From NCBI GenBank assembly GCA_016180645.1, contig JACPAV010000003.1, positions 248,001-312,000 of the forward strand: a stretch of DNA of 64,000 bases, read 5' to 3'. Origin of the DNA: Nitrospirota bacterium (GTDB lineage Bacteria; JACPQY01). Below are positions 47,015 to 56,558 of the stretch, piece after piece. Position 1 is the first letter of the stretch. Each line of letters begins with the position of its first letter. Both the position numbers and the translations under genes were made by a program. Under the pieces are notes generated by a model. That model did not search any database and had not been told where the DNA came from. It was given only the letters and a program-made list of their open reading frames with translations.

Positions 47015-48762
47015 TGGAAAATGAATAGGGCGATCACGCCGCGCGCTATTGAATCACTATCCTCAATTTGGCGATCGAAGCTCAGCATCTCCGAGACGAA
47101 TTTGCTCATCCCCTGAATGTCATAATGCTCGCCACGCGCGGCCAAAGTATTGAATATGTAGCTCACCCCTGCCCGAGTCGAATTGTCGGCCCAGCTCAAT
47201 TCTCTACTCTCAAGAGCAAATCCGCCGAACACGAAAATGTGCTTCATTGTGTAGTCGAGCATTGTGGGGAAGGCTTCGTCTTGAAGAAGCTGCGGCCGTG
47301 AATGCAATAGCTGGTACAAGTCAGTGGCCAGCCAACGCGCGAGTTGGCCAGCTTGCCGGGAGCAGGAAGGAACAGCCTCGCTCGGAAGCCGGTCGATACA
47401 TTCCCGCACGGCTTCGCGCATCAGACCCGTAAGGAAGCTGGTGATTTCAAACGGTTTGAGCACGAGTATGCGCATCCATAACTCAATCAGCGCACCAAGC
47501 GAAACGAGGGCGTAGGCTGGCTGGTCTCTACGCTTTTCGAGGGCGAGGTCCAATAGCCTGTTCCCTGTCCACATTGCGCTTCGAAACGCCTCTGGGTTTC
47601 CGGAACGATGCAACCGACGTCTCAAGCTCGCGAAGCGTTTGGCTACACCATCTGGACTCTCCACCAACATCGCAACTGTCATGATTTGCCCGAAGCTCGT
47701 GACGAATAGATCCGTAATGCCCGCATAAGTGGAAGCGATCCACCGTTCCAAAAAGCTGTCAATGTCGTCGTGGAGGTAGTGGATTGCCGATACCGCCTCC
47801 TTCAGATCATCCTCGTTTTGAGGTCGCACAGGTATCAATTGGCGCAGCCTCTCAGCGAGGTGGATCATGGTTATTCCAACCTGATTCGGTATGCGCTCGT
47901 GCGCAAGGGCACGACCCGCCTCCGCAAGCGCGAAAACACGTTTGGATGCGATGCCGATTTGGTCCGGCCTCTTCATCATCTGAGCCAGCTTCTTCCCGAT
48001 CAATCCAATACATTCCGAGAAACTGATCAGGTAGCGCATTTGGACGAAAAAGAACGCACGTTCTTCCAGCCATGCTGCCGCAGCCATCGGATCTTCATCG
48101 CACTCGAAAAGCTTGGCATTACAACCAAAGCCCAAAAGACCCATTGCCGTGGACCACATCTCGTGTTCTTCGCTTTGAATGTGAATCTGGATGAGTACCT
48201 CGATGTATATGTTGACGGCAACTCGGTCTCGCACTCCTTCCCATGTACGCGTCTCAAGTTCTCTCAGACCCACCGTAAAACACTCGTCTACCAGCGCCTC
48301 CTCCGATTGCCGAATCCAAAATGATAGCTGTTGGTAGAGGGCGTCGGTGTCGGGATGGAGCAACAGTTTTCGACGGTTTTCCGCGGGCGGTAATCGAACC
48401 TCCAAGACCCGCCTCCATGCTCGCCGCATTATTTCGTGTGGTGTAACCATTCGGATCATGGCCCATAAACAGCCCGCGAAACAGCCCGCGTAGACAACAC
48501 CCGCGAGGAGGACTGAGTCGATCATGTCCTGAGGAAACCATCCTAAGAATAGGCCGCTGCTTAGAACGATCGGCGATGCTGAGAACACGGCAAGGGTGAT
48601 CAGCAGCCATTTTCCTTGTCTTGCCCAAAAGTCCCTATCGGCGAGAATCCTGATGCTATCGAGGCGTCCTCCCCATACAAGCTGAAGGATTGCGACGGCA
48701 AGGCCGCCAAATGTTGCAAGTGCCAGGCCGAGATATCGTAGGGCCTCCGCAGGATTATCCAT
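47011..48762 (-). CDS. Three-TM protein of unknown function in the defence island
   Basis: A 583-residue protein I do not recognise. Three hydrophobic segments lie at the N-terminus (about 9-31, 52-75, 82-104), then about 480 residues of soluble, mostly helical sequence with many Trp, Leu and Arg. No enzyme motif, P-loop or nuclease signature was seen. Codon use is less GC-rich than in neighbouring core genes, suggesting transfer. It starts 60 bases after the methyltransferase and its stop overlaps the ATG of the helicase remnant. This links it to the methyltransferase-helicase pair rather than to abiE. A membrane-associated sensor or effector is possible but unproven. Confidence 0.6.
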   Translation of the reverse strand: MDNPAEALRYLGLALATFGGLAVAILQLVWGGRLDSIRILADRDFWARQGKWLLITLAVFSASPIVLSSGLFLGWFPQDMIDSVLLAGVVYAGCFAGCLWAMIRMVTPHEIMRRAWRRVLEVRLPPAENRRKLLLHPDTDALYQQLSFWIRQSEEALVDECFTVGLRELETRTWEGVRDRVAVNIYIEVLIQIHIQSEEHEMWSTAMGLLGFGCNAKLFECDEDPMAAAAWLEERAFFFVQMRYLISFSECIGLIGKKLAQMMKRPDQIGIASKRVFALAEAGRALAHERIPNQVGITMIHLAERLRQLIPVRPQNEDDLKEAVSAIHYLHDDIDSFLERWIASTYAGITDLFVTSFGQIMTVAMLVESPDGVAKRFASLRRRLHRSGNPEAFRSAMWTGNRLLDLALEKRRDQPAYALVSLGALIELWMRILVLKPFEITSFLTGLMREAVRECIDRLPSEAVPSCSRQAGQLARWLATDLYQLLHSRPQLLQDEAFPTMLDYTMKHIFVFGGFALESRELSWADNSTRAGVSYIFNTLAARGEHYDIQGMSKFVSEMLSFDRQIEDSDSIARGVIALFIFQ

Positions 48763-48822
48763 GACCCCGCATTCTCAAGACCGTATTCGAAATCCTACCA
48801 TGCTCGGTGTGTACACTTGCCT

Positions 48823-51800
48823 TCACTTTGATCCTTCCACGATGGCGATTTCGCCATCGGTGAGGCCGTAGAGGCGACAAACAGTCCGATCAATCTCCCT
48901 CTCGATTTCCTTCGCATCTCGCTTCTTTTCGGATACTTCGGCTACCAGCCCTGCCAACCTTTCGCGGTCCCGCTCTGGGAAGGCAGGAATCGGTATTTCA
49001 CCAACGTATGTGGATCGCAGTTCGTAAGCCCCGCCTTCGAGCTTGGCGGCGACCTTGTCGAGGAACCACCACGCAACTCGCGAATTAAGGACCGCCAGAA
49101 GGGTCAAATCCCCGGAAGGTACGATCCAGGTCTTGTCGTTGGACAGGAAGGGCTTCGACGTGAAAGCGAATTGCTGATAGGTTGCGATGACTTGGTATCG
49201 AATCGTCGGCCTCCCGAATTCGGCGTAGTAGTCGATGCTGTCCTGGATTTCGTACCATTTGTATGAACCCGGCTTTCTGCCGCCCGGCACCCCAGGCGTA
49301 AGGCGTTTCTTGAACGGGAGAAGGTGCTCCTTGACTGCCGGGTAGCTGTTGATGTCAATCCCGCGCCTCGTAAAGATCAAGTACAACCCCGCCCATTCGA
49401 CGCGCCAGCGTTTGATGTCACGGCCCCGCAGGAAAGGCTTGATGATCTGATCGCTCTTGGGATCCGCGGCAATCAACTTCTGACGCTTCGCCCCGTCGAT
49501 CACGAACGCCTCGTTGTAGCCGGTCTTGATGCCATAGTAGAATTTGTCCCCGATCACCTCCCGCAACGGCCTCCCGCCCGCCCGAATCTTCTCCAAGAGT
49601 TTCAGCACTTCCGGCCTCTGGAGGGTCCATCCCTCGTCACGAAGAGTCCGAATGAGGATGGGCACCCCCCGCGTCTCGACCGTTTCCTTCACGTTTTCGG
49701 CCTCTCCCATCGTTTCCACGGAAAGCGTTTTCACTTGATGGCCTTCCACTGGATTTTCTTTCTGGGCGATTAGAACCAATGGGTACGCCGTCGCCTCCGG
49801 GAAGAGCGGCAGATCCCGGAAATCGATGATCTTTTCGACGGACTGCTTCTTCAGATATTTTCGCAAAGCTTCTCCGTAGCCGGCCCTCAAATACTTGTTG
49901 GAGGTGATCATTCCAAACCGCCCTCCCACCCGGCACAGGCCAAGACCCCGAGAGTAGAAATACACATAGACGTCCGCAACTCCGGAGTAAACATCCTTGT
50001 AGCAGACTTCATAAAACGGTTTGTCCTGTCCCAGCCCTTCCTGCCGGACGTACGGTGGATTTCCGACTACGGCGTCGAATCCGGCGCCTTCCAAACGCTC
50101 GATGGTCTGCTGGGTCCCCGGGCGCGGGCCATAGAAGACCTCCGGGAACTCGATCTCCCAATGGAAGAACCGCTTTTCCTCAGAGGCCCGCAACGCAGCC
50201 TCCAGGAGTTTCTTGTTTTCAGGGGACAGCTTCGCCTTGTCGGGCTTCAGGGACCACTCCGGCGCCGTCCGGTCCCGAAGGAACTCCTCGACTCGATTGT
50301 GAACGACCTTCTTCTTTCCCTTTCCTGACGCAACCGGTTCATTCCCGAACCACTGGCTCGCGTACGCGTCGAACAACCTCTTGAAGGGCGCAAGATACTC
50401 TACGGCCAGATTGTATTGCTTACGAGACTCTCGCGTCTGAGCGGATGTGACATCCGGCAGCGCACCCACTTGAATCATGGCCCCGGCAGCGGCCTTGACG
50501 CCTGCGAACTGGGTGCCGCCCAGCAGATTCAACTGGCCCTTCTGGACGTCCTGGAGGTCTTTTTCAGAAACACCGATCAGCGAGTTCCCGCAACGGAGGT
50601 GATGGTCCAGGAACGACAGCGGAGCGCCAAGCGTGAAACAGTCGAGCCAGAGGGAAACCTTGGCCAATTCGACCGCCATGGGGTTGAGGTCCACTCCGTA
50701 AATGCACCGTTTCAGGACGTGCCGTTTCAGCAGATTCACGTCCGTAAGCCGCCCCCGGTCGATCGAGATGCCCCGTTCATCCATCTCGGAAAAGATCGTA
50801 TTGCGCATCCGCTCCAGATAGGCGGCGACGGGATTCCACGGGAAGGCATTCAGAAAATCGAGTGTTTTGTCCGTGATGAAGTCCACGGCCTCCACAAGGA
50901 AATGTCCGGAGCCCATCGCGGGGTCGAGTACCTTGATATTGAAAAGCTCGTCCACCAGTTCTTGCCCAACGAGATCTGCCTTGCTCGCCGGCTCAGGCTT
51001 GATGCCTTGCTTCCCCAGGGCCTCCTGTTTCTTAAAGAAGGCTTGTCGCGCCTGCTGGGCTTCGCGGAGTTTCGGCCGCATGGCCTCGAATTTCTCCTTG
51101 AAAACGGGACCGATGGCGTGTTCGACGATGTATTTCACGATGTAGTCCGGCGTGTAGTAGGACCCCGTAGCCTTCCGTTCCCGTTTGTTATTCTCAAGGT
51201 AGGACTGCCCCTTCCTGACAATGCGTTCCTGTTTCTCGGCCTTCTCCTTCGCGTTGGCATCCAGTTCCTCGAAGGGAACATAGAATTCCCGGTTCTTTTC
51301 TTTGACGATCGCGAGTTTCTCGCCGGCAATCCGAAGCTTGAATTCCAGCAGACCCTCATAAATCGAACCGAGTTGGCGGACGCCGAGCGACTTGTAGTCG
51401 ATGAATACAAGCTCAAGCAGCTTCGGATCGGCATCCCTCGACAGGCGGTCCAGCGCGGGGGCGAGGAACGCATCCGCCACTTTGGCGGTGTTGAGGAATC
51501 GTGCGGACTGGGCTTCCGGCGTTTCGTCGTCCTTGTCGGGCTTCGTCAGGAACAGGCCGCCGTTGTACATCGGGACATTCATTGCGGGTTCGCCCTCGTC
51601 CACGACCCTGAACAATCTCAGCAGACGATCGTACAGACCATAGGAATCCTGCCTGAAGGCTTTTCCCAGGTTCTTCGCGGATTCGTCCTCAATCTTTCCG
51701 CCTGACTCGGCGATCTCCTTCTTGAGCTTCGTCAGGCTGGATTCGAAGTATCCTCTGACTTCTCTGACCGGCAACAAATCTCTCGCCTCCGCATAGAGAA

Positions 51801-53256
51801 GGAAAAGAATCCGGTACAGAGGCGTGAGCGTCCCCTGAAAAATCCGGTCGAGCGTCTCTTCGGTGAACGCGGACTTGGGGTCGACCTGTTCGCGAATGGA
51901 ATGGATGAATCCGGATGCCAAATGCGGAAAGACATCCTCAAATACCCGTGTCTTTAGCCGCTCTCCCAGTTCTTTCGCGTACTCCTCGCTTTCGACCACA
52001 AGACGGTCCAGGAGGGATAGGTGAACCTTCTTCCCCTCGCGTTCCATTTCCTGCTTCTCGAATGCGGATCGACGGAAGACCGCCCAGAAATACCTGAACG
52101 AATCCGCGAAATCGCCGGATCGAGGACCCGACTCGGCCAGCACCTCATCGAGGTCGATCTCGTAGTAGTTGGTCGCCCTTGAATGCGTTTTCTGGGAATA
52201 GAGCCGCCAAAGCTTCCCGTTCGTCACGATGACCCACGGCGACTCCCCCTCTTCAAGCAAGCTCACGACGACGGCGCCTGGATTCTCTTCGGGGGTCTCC
52301 TTGTCGCGCCTGTCATCCTTACCGTCCAGCGATCTCGCCCACGGATAGACGAGGCATCCCGCGAGAAGAGTCTTCGGATCGTCTGGAGAATGGAGGCGAT
52401 AGTCCGCCTCTGAAACCGGGCTTCCGGAGCGCTTTCCCTCGGCGCACTTGAAGCCCAGGGCATCCAAGACCGGCACCACAAGCTCCTTCCGTAGAACCGA
52501 CTCGCTCTTATTGACGAACCGGTCGGCCGCACCCTGGTAGAGAGTTCGCAGGCGCAGATAGACCGGTTTCGGATCCTCTTTCCATGCGGAAGACAAGTCG
52601 GGCAGCCGTTTGAGGAGGTAGTAGTCGGAGAAGATCGCACGGTTGTTGAAATGGTCCTCCGACCAGTCCGCGGTGGCGTAGGCTCCGAGGAGCTTGTCGT
52701 ATTGGGCGAAGGCGTCGCTCTCCGTCCACGTGAAGCGTCGGAGGACTCTGAGATGAACCCTCTCGGGCTTTAGCCGATCAACCGTAAGAATCCTTGGGCG
52801 GATGCCCACCTGTTTCTGGCCGATTCCGGCGGGTTCCTGCGTGTCCGGTGGGAGGTATTTTTCCAGGATAACGAAATCGAGCCGTTCATAGTCGCTCGTC
52901 AAAACCAGCAGGTAGTTCCCGGCCCTGTTGCGGAAGGCGCGGGCCAGCGTACGCGTGTGGGAGATATTGACACTTGACAGTTCGAGCAGATACACCTGAA
53001 ACAGACCACCCTCCTGACTTGCGATCAGTTCGATGTTCTTGATCGGCCGTGTGGCTCCCTCCGCGGTAATTCCCAAATTCGCAGCGGTCTGTTTTGTCCG
53101 ACCCGAGGTATCGTAGCCAAGCCTGGTGAAGAGCGCGGCTACTGCATCCGGGGATGATAGCGGCTGAACGTCGTGGTGGGTCAGTTCAAGGTCAAGAACG
53201 AGTTTCGACGCTTCATTCACGCCTTGAAATATCGGCCAGTTCGACCGCTGGGTCAA
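48823..53256 (-). CDS. Large PglX/type IIG-like adenine DNA methyltransferase
   Basis: A 1477-residue class I methyltransferase of the Eco57I/PglX kind. Motif I VLDPAMGSGHFLVEA (776-790), YGVDLNPMAVELAK (853-866) and the catalytic NPPY (1066-1069, VVGNPPYVRQEG) identify an N6-adenine enzyme. The last 350 residues look like a TaqI-type target-recognition region. The N-terminal 690 residues include a segment (ELVVPVLDALGFKCAEG ... EADYRL ... LVYPWARS, 259-308) resembling the degenerate nuclease-like region of type IIG enzymes, but no clear PD-ExK triad can be assigned. The outermost start is TTG at 53256; GTG at 53220 is an equally good candidate. It is the first gene of the island's transcript and probably provides self/non-self marking for the PLD-helicase. 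Confidence 0.85.
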   Translation of the reverse strand: MTQRSNWPIFQGVNEASKLVLDLELTHHDVQPLSSPDAVAALFTRLGYDTSGRTKQTAANLGITAEGATRPIKNIELIASQEGGLFQVYLLELSSVNISHTRTLARAFRNRAGNYLLVLTSDYERLDFVILEKYLPPDTQEPAGIGQKQVGIRPRILTVDRLKPERVHLRVLRRFTWTESDAFAQYDKLLGAYATADWSEDHFNNRAIFSDYYLLKRLPDLSSAWKEDPKPVYLRLRTLYQGAADRFVNKSESVLRKELVVPVLDALGFKCAEGKRSGSPVSEADYRLHSPDDPKTLLAGCLVYPWARSLDGKDDRRDKETPEENPGAVVVSLLEEGESPWVIVTNGKLWRLYSQKTHSRATNYYEIDLDEVLAESGPRSGDFADSFRYFWAVFRRSAFEKQEMEREGKKVHLSLLDRLVVESEEYAKELGERLKTRVFEDVFPHLASGFIHSIREQVDPKSAFTEETLDRIFQGTLTPLYRILFLLYAEARDLLPVREVRGYFESSLTKLKKEIAESGGKIEDESAKNLGKAFRQDSYGLYDRLLRLFRVVDEGEPAMNVPMYNGGLFLTKPDKDDETPEAQSARFLNTAKVADAFLAPALDRLSRDADPKLLELVFIDYKSLGVRQLGSIYEGLLEFKLRIAGEKLAIVKEKNREFYVPFEELDANAKEKAEKQERIVRKGQSYLENNKRERKATGSYYTPDYIVKYIVEHAIGPVFKEKFEAMRPKLREAQQARQAFFKKQEALGKQGIKPEPASKADLVGQELVDELFNIKVLDPAMGSGHFLVEAVDFITDKTLDFLNAFPWNPVAAYLERMRNTIFSEMDERGISIDRGRLTDVNLLKRHVLKRCIYGVDLNPMAVELAKVSLWLDCFTLGAPLSFLDHHLRCGNSLIGVSEKDLQDVQKGQLNLLGGTQFAGVKAAAGAMIQVGALPDVTSAQTRESRKQYNLAVEYLAPFKRLFDAYASQWFGNEPVASGKGKKKVVHNRVEEFLRDRTAPEWSLKPDKAKLSPENKKLLEAALRASEEKRFFHWEIEFPEVFYGPRPGTQQTIERLEGAGFDAVVGNPPYVRQEGLGQDKPFYEVCYKDVYSGVADVYVYFYSRGLGLCRVGGRFGMITSNKYLRAGYGEALRKYLKKQSVEKIIDFRDLPLFPEATAYPLVLIAQKENPVEGHQVKTLSVETMGEAENVKETVETRGVPILIRTLRDEGWTLQRPEVLKLLEKIRAGGRPLREVIGDKFYYGIKTGYNEAFVIDGAKRQKLIAADPKSDQIIKPFLRGRDIKRWRVEWAGLYLIFTRRGIDINSYPAVKEHLLPFKKRLTPGVPGGRKPGSYKWYEIQDSIDYYAEFGRPTIRYQVIATYQQFAFTSKPFLSNDKTWIVPSGDLTLLAVLNSRVAWWFLDKVAAKLEGGAYELRSTYVGEIPIPAFPERDRERLAGLVAEVSEKKRDAKEIEREIDRTVCRLYGLTDGEIAIVEGSK
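53228..53256 (-). promoter_or_regulatory. Possible promoter of the methyltransferase gene
   Basis: TTGACC (53251-53256), 17 bases, GATATT (53228-53233) on the minus strand. Initiation would then fall at or beside the GTG at 53220, making that start leaderless. The -10 match is only fair, and the elements lie inside the longer possible reading frame. Confidence 0.35.
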
Positions 53257-53557
53257 CTCGCACGGTCAGGAAAGAGAACCCCGGCACTCTTACCCCAAGA
53301 AATGCCGGTCCTCCGGGGTCCAGTGGGCTACCTGACGATTTCCAGCAAACGCATCACCTTGGATCGCCCCGCTTGGTGGCATCCGGCCGGTCGCGGGACG
53401 GCCAAGCCCTCCTGGCGCCGCCCTGCAAGGTGGTGACGAGAACTGCCATATGCATCACCATCAGAGCCGGGGTCGCCCCATCGAAGATGTTCGGGGCTAG
53501 GTGCCGGCCATCGCCGGTGGGGGGTTGGCAACCCCTCAGGTGGCGATTGTCGGGCGG
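53257..53557. other. Intergenic region at the right edge of the defence island
   Basis: About 300 bases without a believable gene. It holds nested inverted repeats near 53279-53328 (ACCCCGG/CCGGGGT around CCGGCA/TGCCGG) and a GGGGTT-GGC-AACCCC hairpin at 53521-53535 close behind the stop of the next gene. These could end transcription from the core operon before the island; neither has a T tract. No tRNA or attachment-like direct repeat was found. Confidence 0.4.
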
Positions 53558-54097
53558 TCAGCCGGTGAAGGAAGGCGCGGGACGGTCGCGTTCGAGGATG
53601 AAGTAGTTGGTGAAGAGCCAAGCCGGGCCGATGGCGATGCGGGCCTGGCCGAGGTAGAGATCGGCGTTTTTCGGCTCCACTTGGACCACGAAGTCGCGGA
53701 TGAATTTCGTGACGTCCGCCGCCGGATTGCCCCCGCTTCCGTAGTCAAGGAAAAGGGAGTCGGCCTTCGGGGATTTCTCTCCCGCCTCCGATCCATCGCG
53801 CACGAGGTAAAACCCAAACCTCTTGGGATGATCGTCCGAGGGTTTGCAGACCCATGGATCCTCCGGCCGGCTCTGGCGGACCGGAATGTTGTATCCGAAG
53901 GGCGCCTTCTTACCTGCCTGCTCCTTGAGAAAGAACCCTTTCTTGAATTTCTGGAATCCGAGGATCCTGGCGAACATCGGCGGATTGAAGCCGCGGAACT
54001 CAAAACCCACCCATCGATCGAAGGAGGGCTTGCTCCCCGCCTCGAAAACCCGGTCCAACTCTTCGCGGCTCCTCCGCCTCAGTTCGTTCAGGTTCAT
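53558..54097 (-). CDS. Conserved-looking hypothetical protein
   Basis: A 179-residue soluble protein I cannot name. There is no signal peptide or membrane segment. Recognisable blocks are VGFEFRGFNPPMFARILGF, KKGFF and a YNIPVRQ motif, then a beta-rich second half ending FTNYFILERD. The spacing of aromatic and glycine residues suggests a small beta-barrel, but this is only an impression. ATG at 54097 is preferred over GTG at 54103 because GGAGG lies eight bases upstream. It follows the response-regulator stop closely and is probably the last gene of that operon. Confidence 0.6.
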   Translation of the reverse strand: MNLNELRRRSREELDRVFEAGSKPSFDRWVGFEFRGFNPPMFARILGFQKFKKGFFLKEQAGKKAPFGYNIPVRQSRPEDPWVCKPSDDHPKRFGFYLVRDGSEAGEKSPKADSLFLDYGSGGNPAADVTKFIRDFVVQVEPKNADLYLGQARIAIGPAWLFTNYFILERDRPAPSFTG

Positions 54098-54109
54098 CGC
54101 CACCCCCTC

Positions 54110-55468
54110 CTAGCTCTGGATTCCGTGCTGGCGCATTTTGTACATGAGTGTTCTCACGCTGATCTCCAGGAGCTTCGATGCACGGCTCTTATTCCCGCGG
54201 GTCATCTTGAGCGCCTTGGCGATCAGATCCTTTTCCAATATCTCCGTCGCGATCTTCAGCGACACCGTTTCCCGGATTTCCGTGATGTCCTTGTCCGGAT
54301 TGTAGTCGCGAATGGCCGGTGGAAGGTGCTGCGGCCCCACGATCTTCTGCTCCGACAGCACCAGCGCGCGCTCGATCGAGTTCTCCAGCTCGCGCACGTT
54401 TCCCGGCCAGTGGTACTTCTGGAGAAATTCCATCGCCTGCGAGCTCACCTGTTTCTGCTTGTCGTTCGCCAGATGGGCGTACTTCTCCAAGAAATGATTC
54501 ACGAGCATCGGGATGTCTTCTTTTCTCTCCCGCAGGGGGGGCAGTGTGAGCGGAATAACATTGAGCCGGTAGAACAGATCCTGTCGAAATCGGCCCTTCG
54601 ACACATCCTCCAGCAGGACTCTCGCTGTGGCCGCGATGACACGCACGTCCACGTGAACGGGTTGGGTATCGCCCACGCGGCGGATCTCGCCTTCCTGGAG
54701 CGCCCGGAGCAACTTGACCTGAAGGTATAGAGGGATTTCTCCCACTTCATCGAGAAACAGCGTGCCTCCATGGGCCTCTTCGAACAGACCGTTTTTCGAC
54801 TTCCCCGCCCCGGTGAATGCCCCTTTGACGTAGCCGAACAGTTCGCTCTCAAGCAGCGTTTCCGGGATCGCTCCGCAGTTCACGGCCACGAATGGGCGCC
54901 CCGCTCTTTCGCCCGAGTAATGGATCGCCCGGGCCACCAGTTCCTTGCCCGTGCCGCTTTCGCCGTGGAGGAGAACCGTGCTCTTGTAGTCCGCCACCTT
55001 CTTGATCACGTCGAACACCTTCTGCATTTCCGGGTTCTTCGAGACGATGTTCTGGAATCCCGACTTTGCCTTGGGGTCCGGTTTGGCCCACGGCAGATCG
55101 CGTTTGAGGCGCTCGCGCTCCTCCGCCTTTTTCAAGACGAGCACCAACTCCTCCGGGCGGAACGGCTTGGACAGGTAGTCGTAGGCGCCGTTCCGCATGG
55201 CATCGAGGGCCAGATCGTTGTTCCCGTACGCGGTCGTGATGATCACGGTCGTCTGGTATCCCTTCTCGCGGACGCGTTTGAGGAAGTCCATGCCGTCTTC
55301 CTGCGGCATGCGGAGATCGCAGAGCGTGAAATCGAACGTTTCCTCCTCCAACTGGCCGATGGCTTCCTTGACGGAGCCCGCCACCTTGACCCGATATCCC
55401 TGGGGCGTGAGCGCCTCCTGGATGAGGGTCCGATAGTTGGATTCATCATCTACGACGAGAATCTTCAT
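54110..55468 (-). CDS. sigma-54-dependent response regulator (NtrC/PilR class)
   Basis: A 452-residue transcription activator. Receiver domain 1-120 with VVDDES (5-10), phospho-acceptor Asp51 and Lys101. AAA+ domain with Walker A GESGTGKE (169-176), the sigma-54 contact GAFTGA (216-221) and Walker [11 protein letters not shown]-terminal Fis-type helix-turn-helix [20 protein letters not shown]. It lies ten bases after its histidine kinase. With the prepilin peptidase upstream, regulation of type IV pili is a reasonable guess, not shown. Confidence 0.95.
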   Translation of the reverse strand: MKILVVDDESNYRTLIQEALTPQGYRVKVAGSVKEAIGQLEEETFDFTLCDLRMPQEDGMDFLKRVREKGYQTTVIITTAYGNNDLALDAMRNGAYDYLSKPFRPEELVLVLKKAEERERLKRDLPWAKPDPKAKSGFQNIVSKNPEMQKVFDVIKKVADYKSTVLLHGESGTGKELVARAIHYSGERAGRPFVAVNCGAIPETLLESELFGYVKGAFTGAGKSKNGLFEEAHGGTLFLDEVGEIPLYLQVKLLRALQEGEIRRVGDTQPVHVDVRVIAATARVLLEDVSKGRFRQDLFYRLNVIPLTLPPLRERKEDIPMLVNHFLEKYAHLANDKQKQVSSQAMEFLQKYHWPGNVRELENSIERALVLSEQKIVGPQHLPPAIRDYNPDKDITEIRETVSLKIATEILEKDLIAKALKMTRGNKSRASKLLEISVRTLMYKMRQHGIQS

Positions 55469-55478
55469 GGTGAAATTC

Positions 55479-56558
55479 CTATGCTTTCATCAATCGCAGG
55501 TGGAACGTGCTTCCCTTCCGGAGCTCGCTCGTCGCCCAGATCGCTCCCTGCATCTGTTCCATCAGCCGCCTGCAGATGGCCAAGCCGAGGCCCGTTCCCT
55601 GAGCACCCGGCTTGGTAGTGTAGAAGGGCTGGAAGATGGCGTCAAGGTTGGATTCGGGGATGCCGGTGCCCGTGTCGGTCACCTTGAGGACGCGACTTTC
55701 CCCTTCCTCGCTCAGCGCGATTCGGAGCGCGCCGCCATGAGGCATGGCATCGGCGGCATTGAAGAAGACGTTCATCAGGACCTGCTTGAGCCGCTGGGAA
55801 TCGGCCAGCACGGACGACCGCGGGCCGGAAAGCGACACATCCCACGTGATGCCTCGGAAAGCCTTCTGCCCTTGCACGAGATCGCGCGTATCGGAGACGA
55901 GTTTGCGCAGGTCCGTCTTCACCATCCGCGGCGCCGCGGGCCGCGCGAAATCGAGAAGCTGGGCAATGAGATCTTTGATGCGGTTGGCCTCGGACAGAAT
56001 TTTCTCCCGGTAGTCGCGCGTTTTCCCCTCGCGCGGCAGCAGTTCGGCGAATCCGATGATGATGCCGATCGGATTGCCCACCTCGTGGGCCAGGCCGGAG
56101 GCCAGCCGCCCCGTGATGGCCAGCCGCTCCGCGCGCGCCAATTCACCGTAGAGCCGCTTCAACTCTTCCGCTGCGCGCTCCGATTCGAGTGCGATGTCTT
56201 TCTCTTCCAGTGCCTCCCTACTGAATCGATCCACCAGGGCCCGGATATTGTTTTCGATCCGGGCGGCGTCCTCGGAAATCAGCCGATCGGAATCTCCCCC
56301 TGCATCGCGCACACCTGCGGTCCCGAATGCCTGAACGGCCCACCGGCGGGCCAGGAGAACACCCGCCACGGCCACGAGGAAGAGATTGAGAAGCCCGTAC
56401 ATGAGAAAGATCCGGGCGACTCTGTACAATTCCGCGGGGGGGGCGAGACCTCGCAGCCGCGCGGCCATGAACACCGCGCCGGACGTCAGAGCGACCCAAA
56501 GCACGAGGCAGAAAACAACGATGAGCCCGAGCAGGAGGTGCAGGCGCGCGGGCTTCAC
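55479..56558 (-). CDS. Membrane sensor histidine kinase (PilS-like)
   Basis: A 359-residue kinase with two N-terminal membrane helices (about 7-33, 47-71), a coiled-coil linker and HisKA/HATPase domains. H-box GRLASGLAHEVGNPIG puts the phospho-acceptor at His158. N-box VLMNVFFNAADAM, G1 DTGTGI and G2 GTGLGLAI are intact. No PAS domain is obvious. GTG at 56558 is chosen because GGAGGGG lies upstream and its GTGA overlaps the stop of the prepilin peptidase. It should phosphorylate the response regulator that follows. Confidence 0.93.
   Translation of the reverse strand: MKPARLHLLLGLIVVFCLVLWVALTSGAVFMAARLRGLAPPAELYRVARIFLMYGLLNLFLVAVAGVLLARRWAVQAFGTAGVRDAGGDSDRLISEDAARIENNIRALVDRFSREALEEKDIALESERAAEELKRLYGELARAERLAITGRLASGLAHEVGNPIGIIIGFAELLPREGKTRDYREKILSEANRIKDLIAQLLDFARPAAPRMVKTDLRKLVSDTRDLVQGQKAFRGITWDVSLSGPRSSVLADSQRLKQVLMNVFFNAADAMPHGGALRIALSEEGESRVLKVTDTGTGIPESNLDAIFQPFYTTKPGAQGTGLGLAICRRLMEQMQGAIWATSELRKGSTFHLRLMKA

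Noticed and set aside
40348-53256. Complete BREX or DISARM locus
   Set aside because: No pglZ, brxC, brxL, drmA, drmB or stand-alone drmC is present; only a methyltransferase and a PLD-helicase are shared in type.
53521-53535. Rho-independent terminator GGGGTT-GGC-AACCCC
   Set aside because: The stem is only six pairs and no T tract follows in either direction; listed only as a hairpin within the intergenic region.
40256-53557. Prophage or integrative element carrying the defence genes
   Set aside because: No integrase, transposase, phage structural gene or terminal direct repeat was found; the flanks are not tRNA genes.
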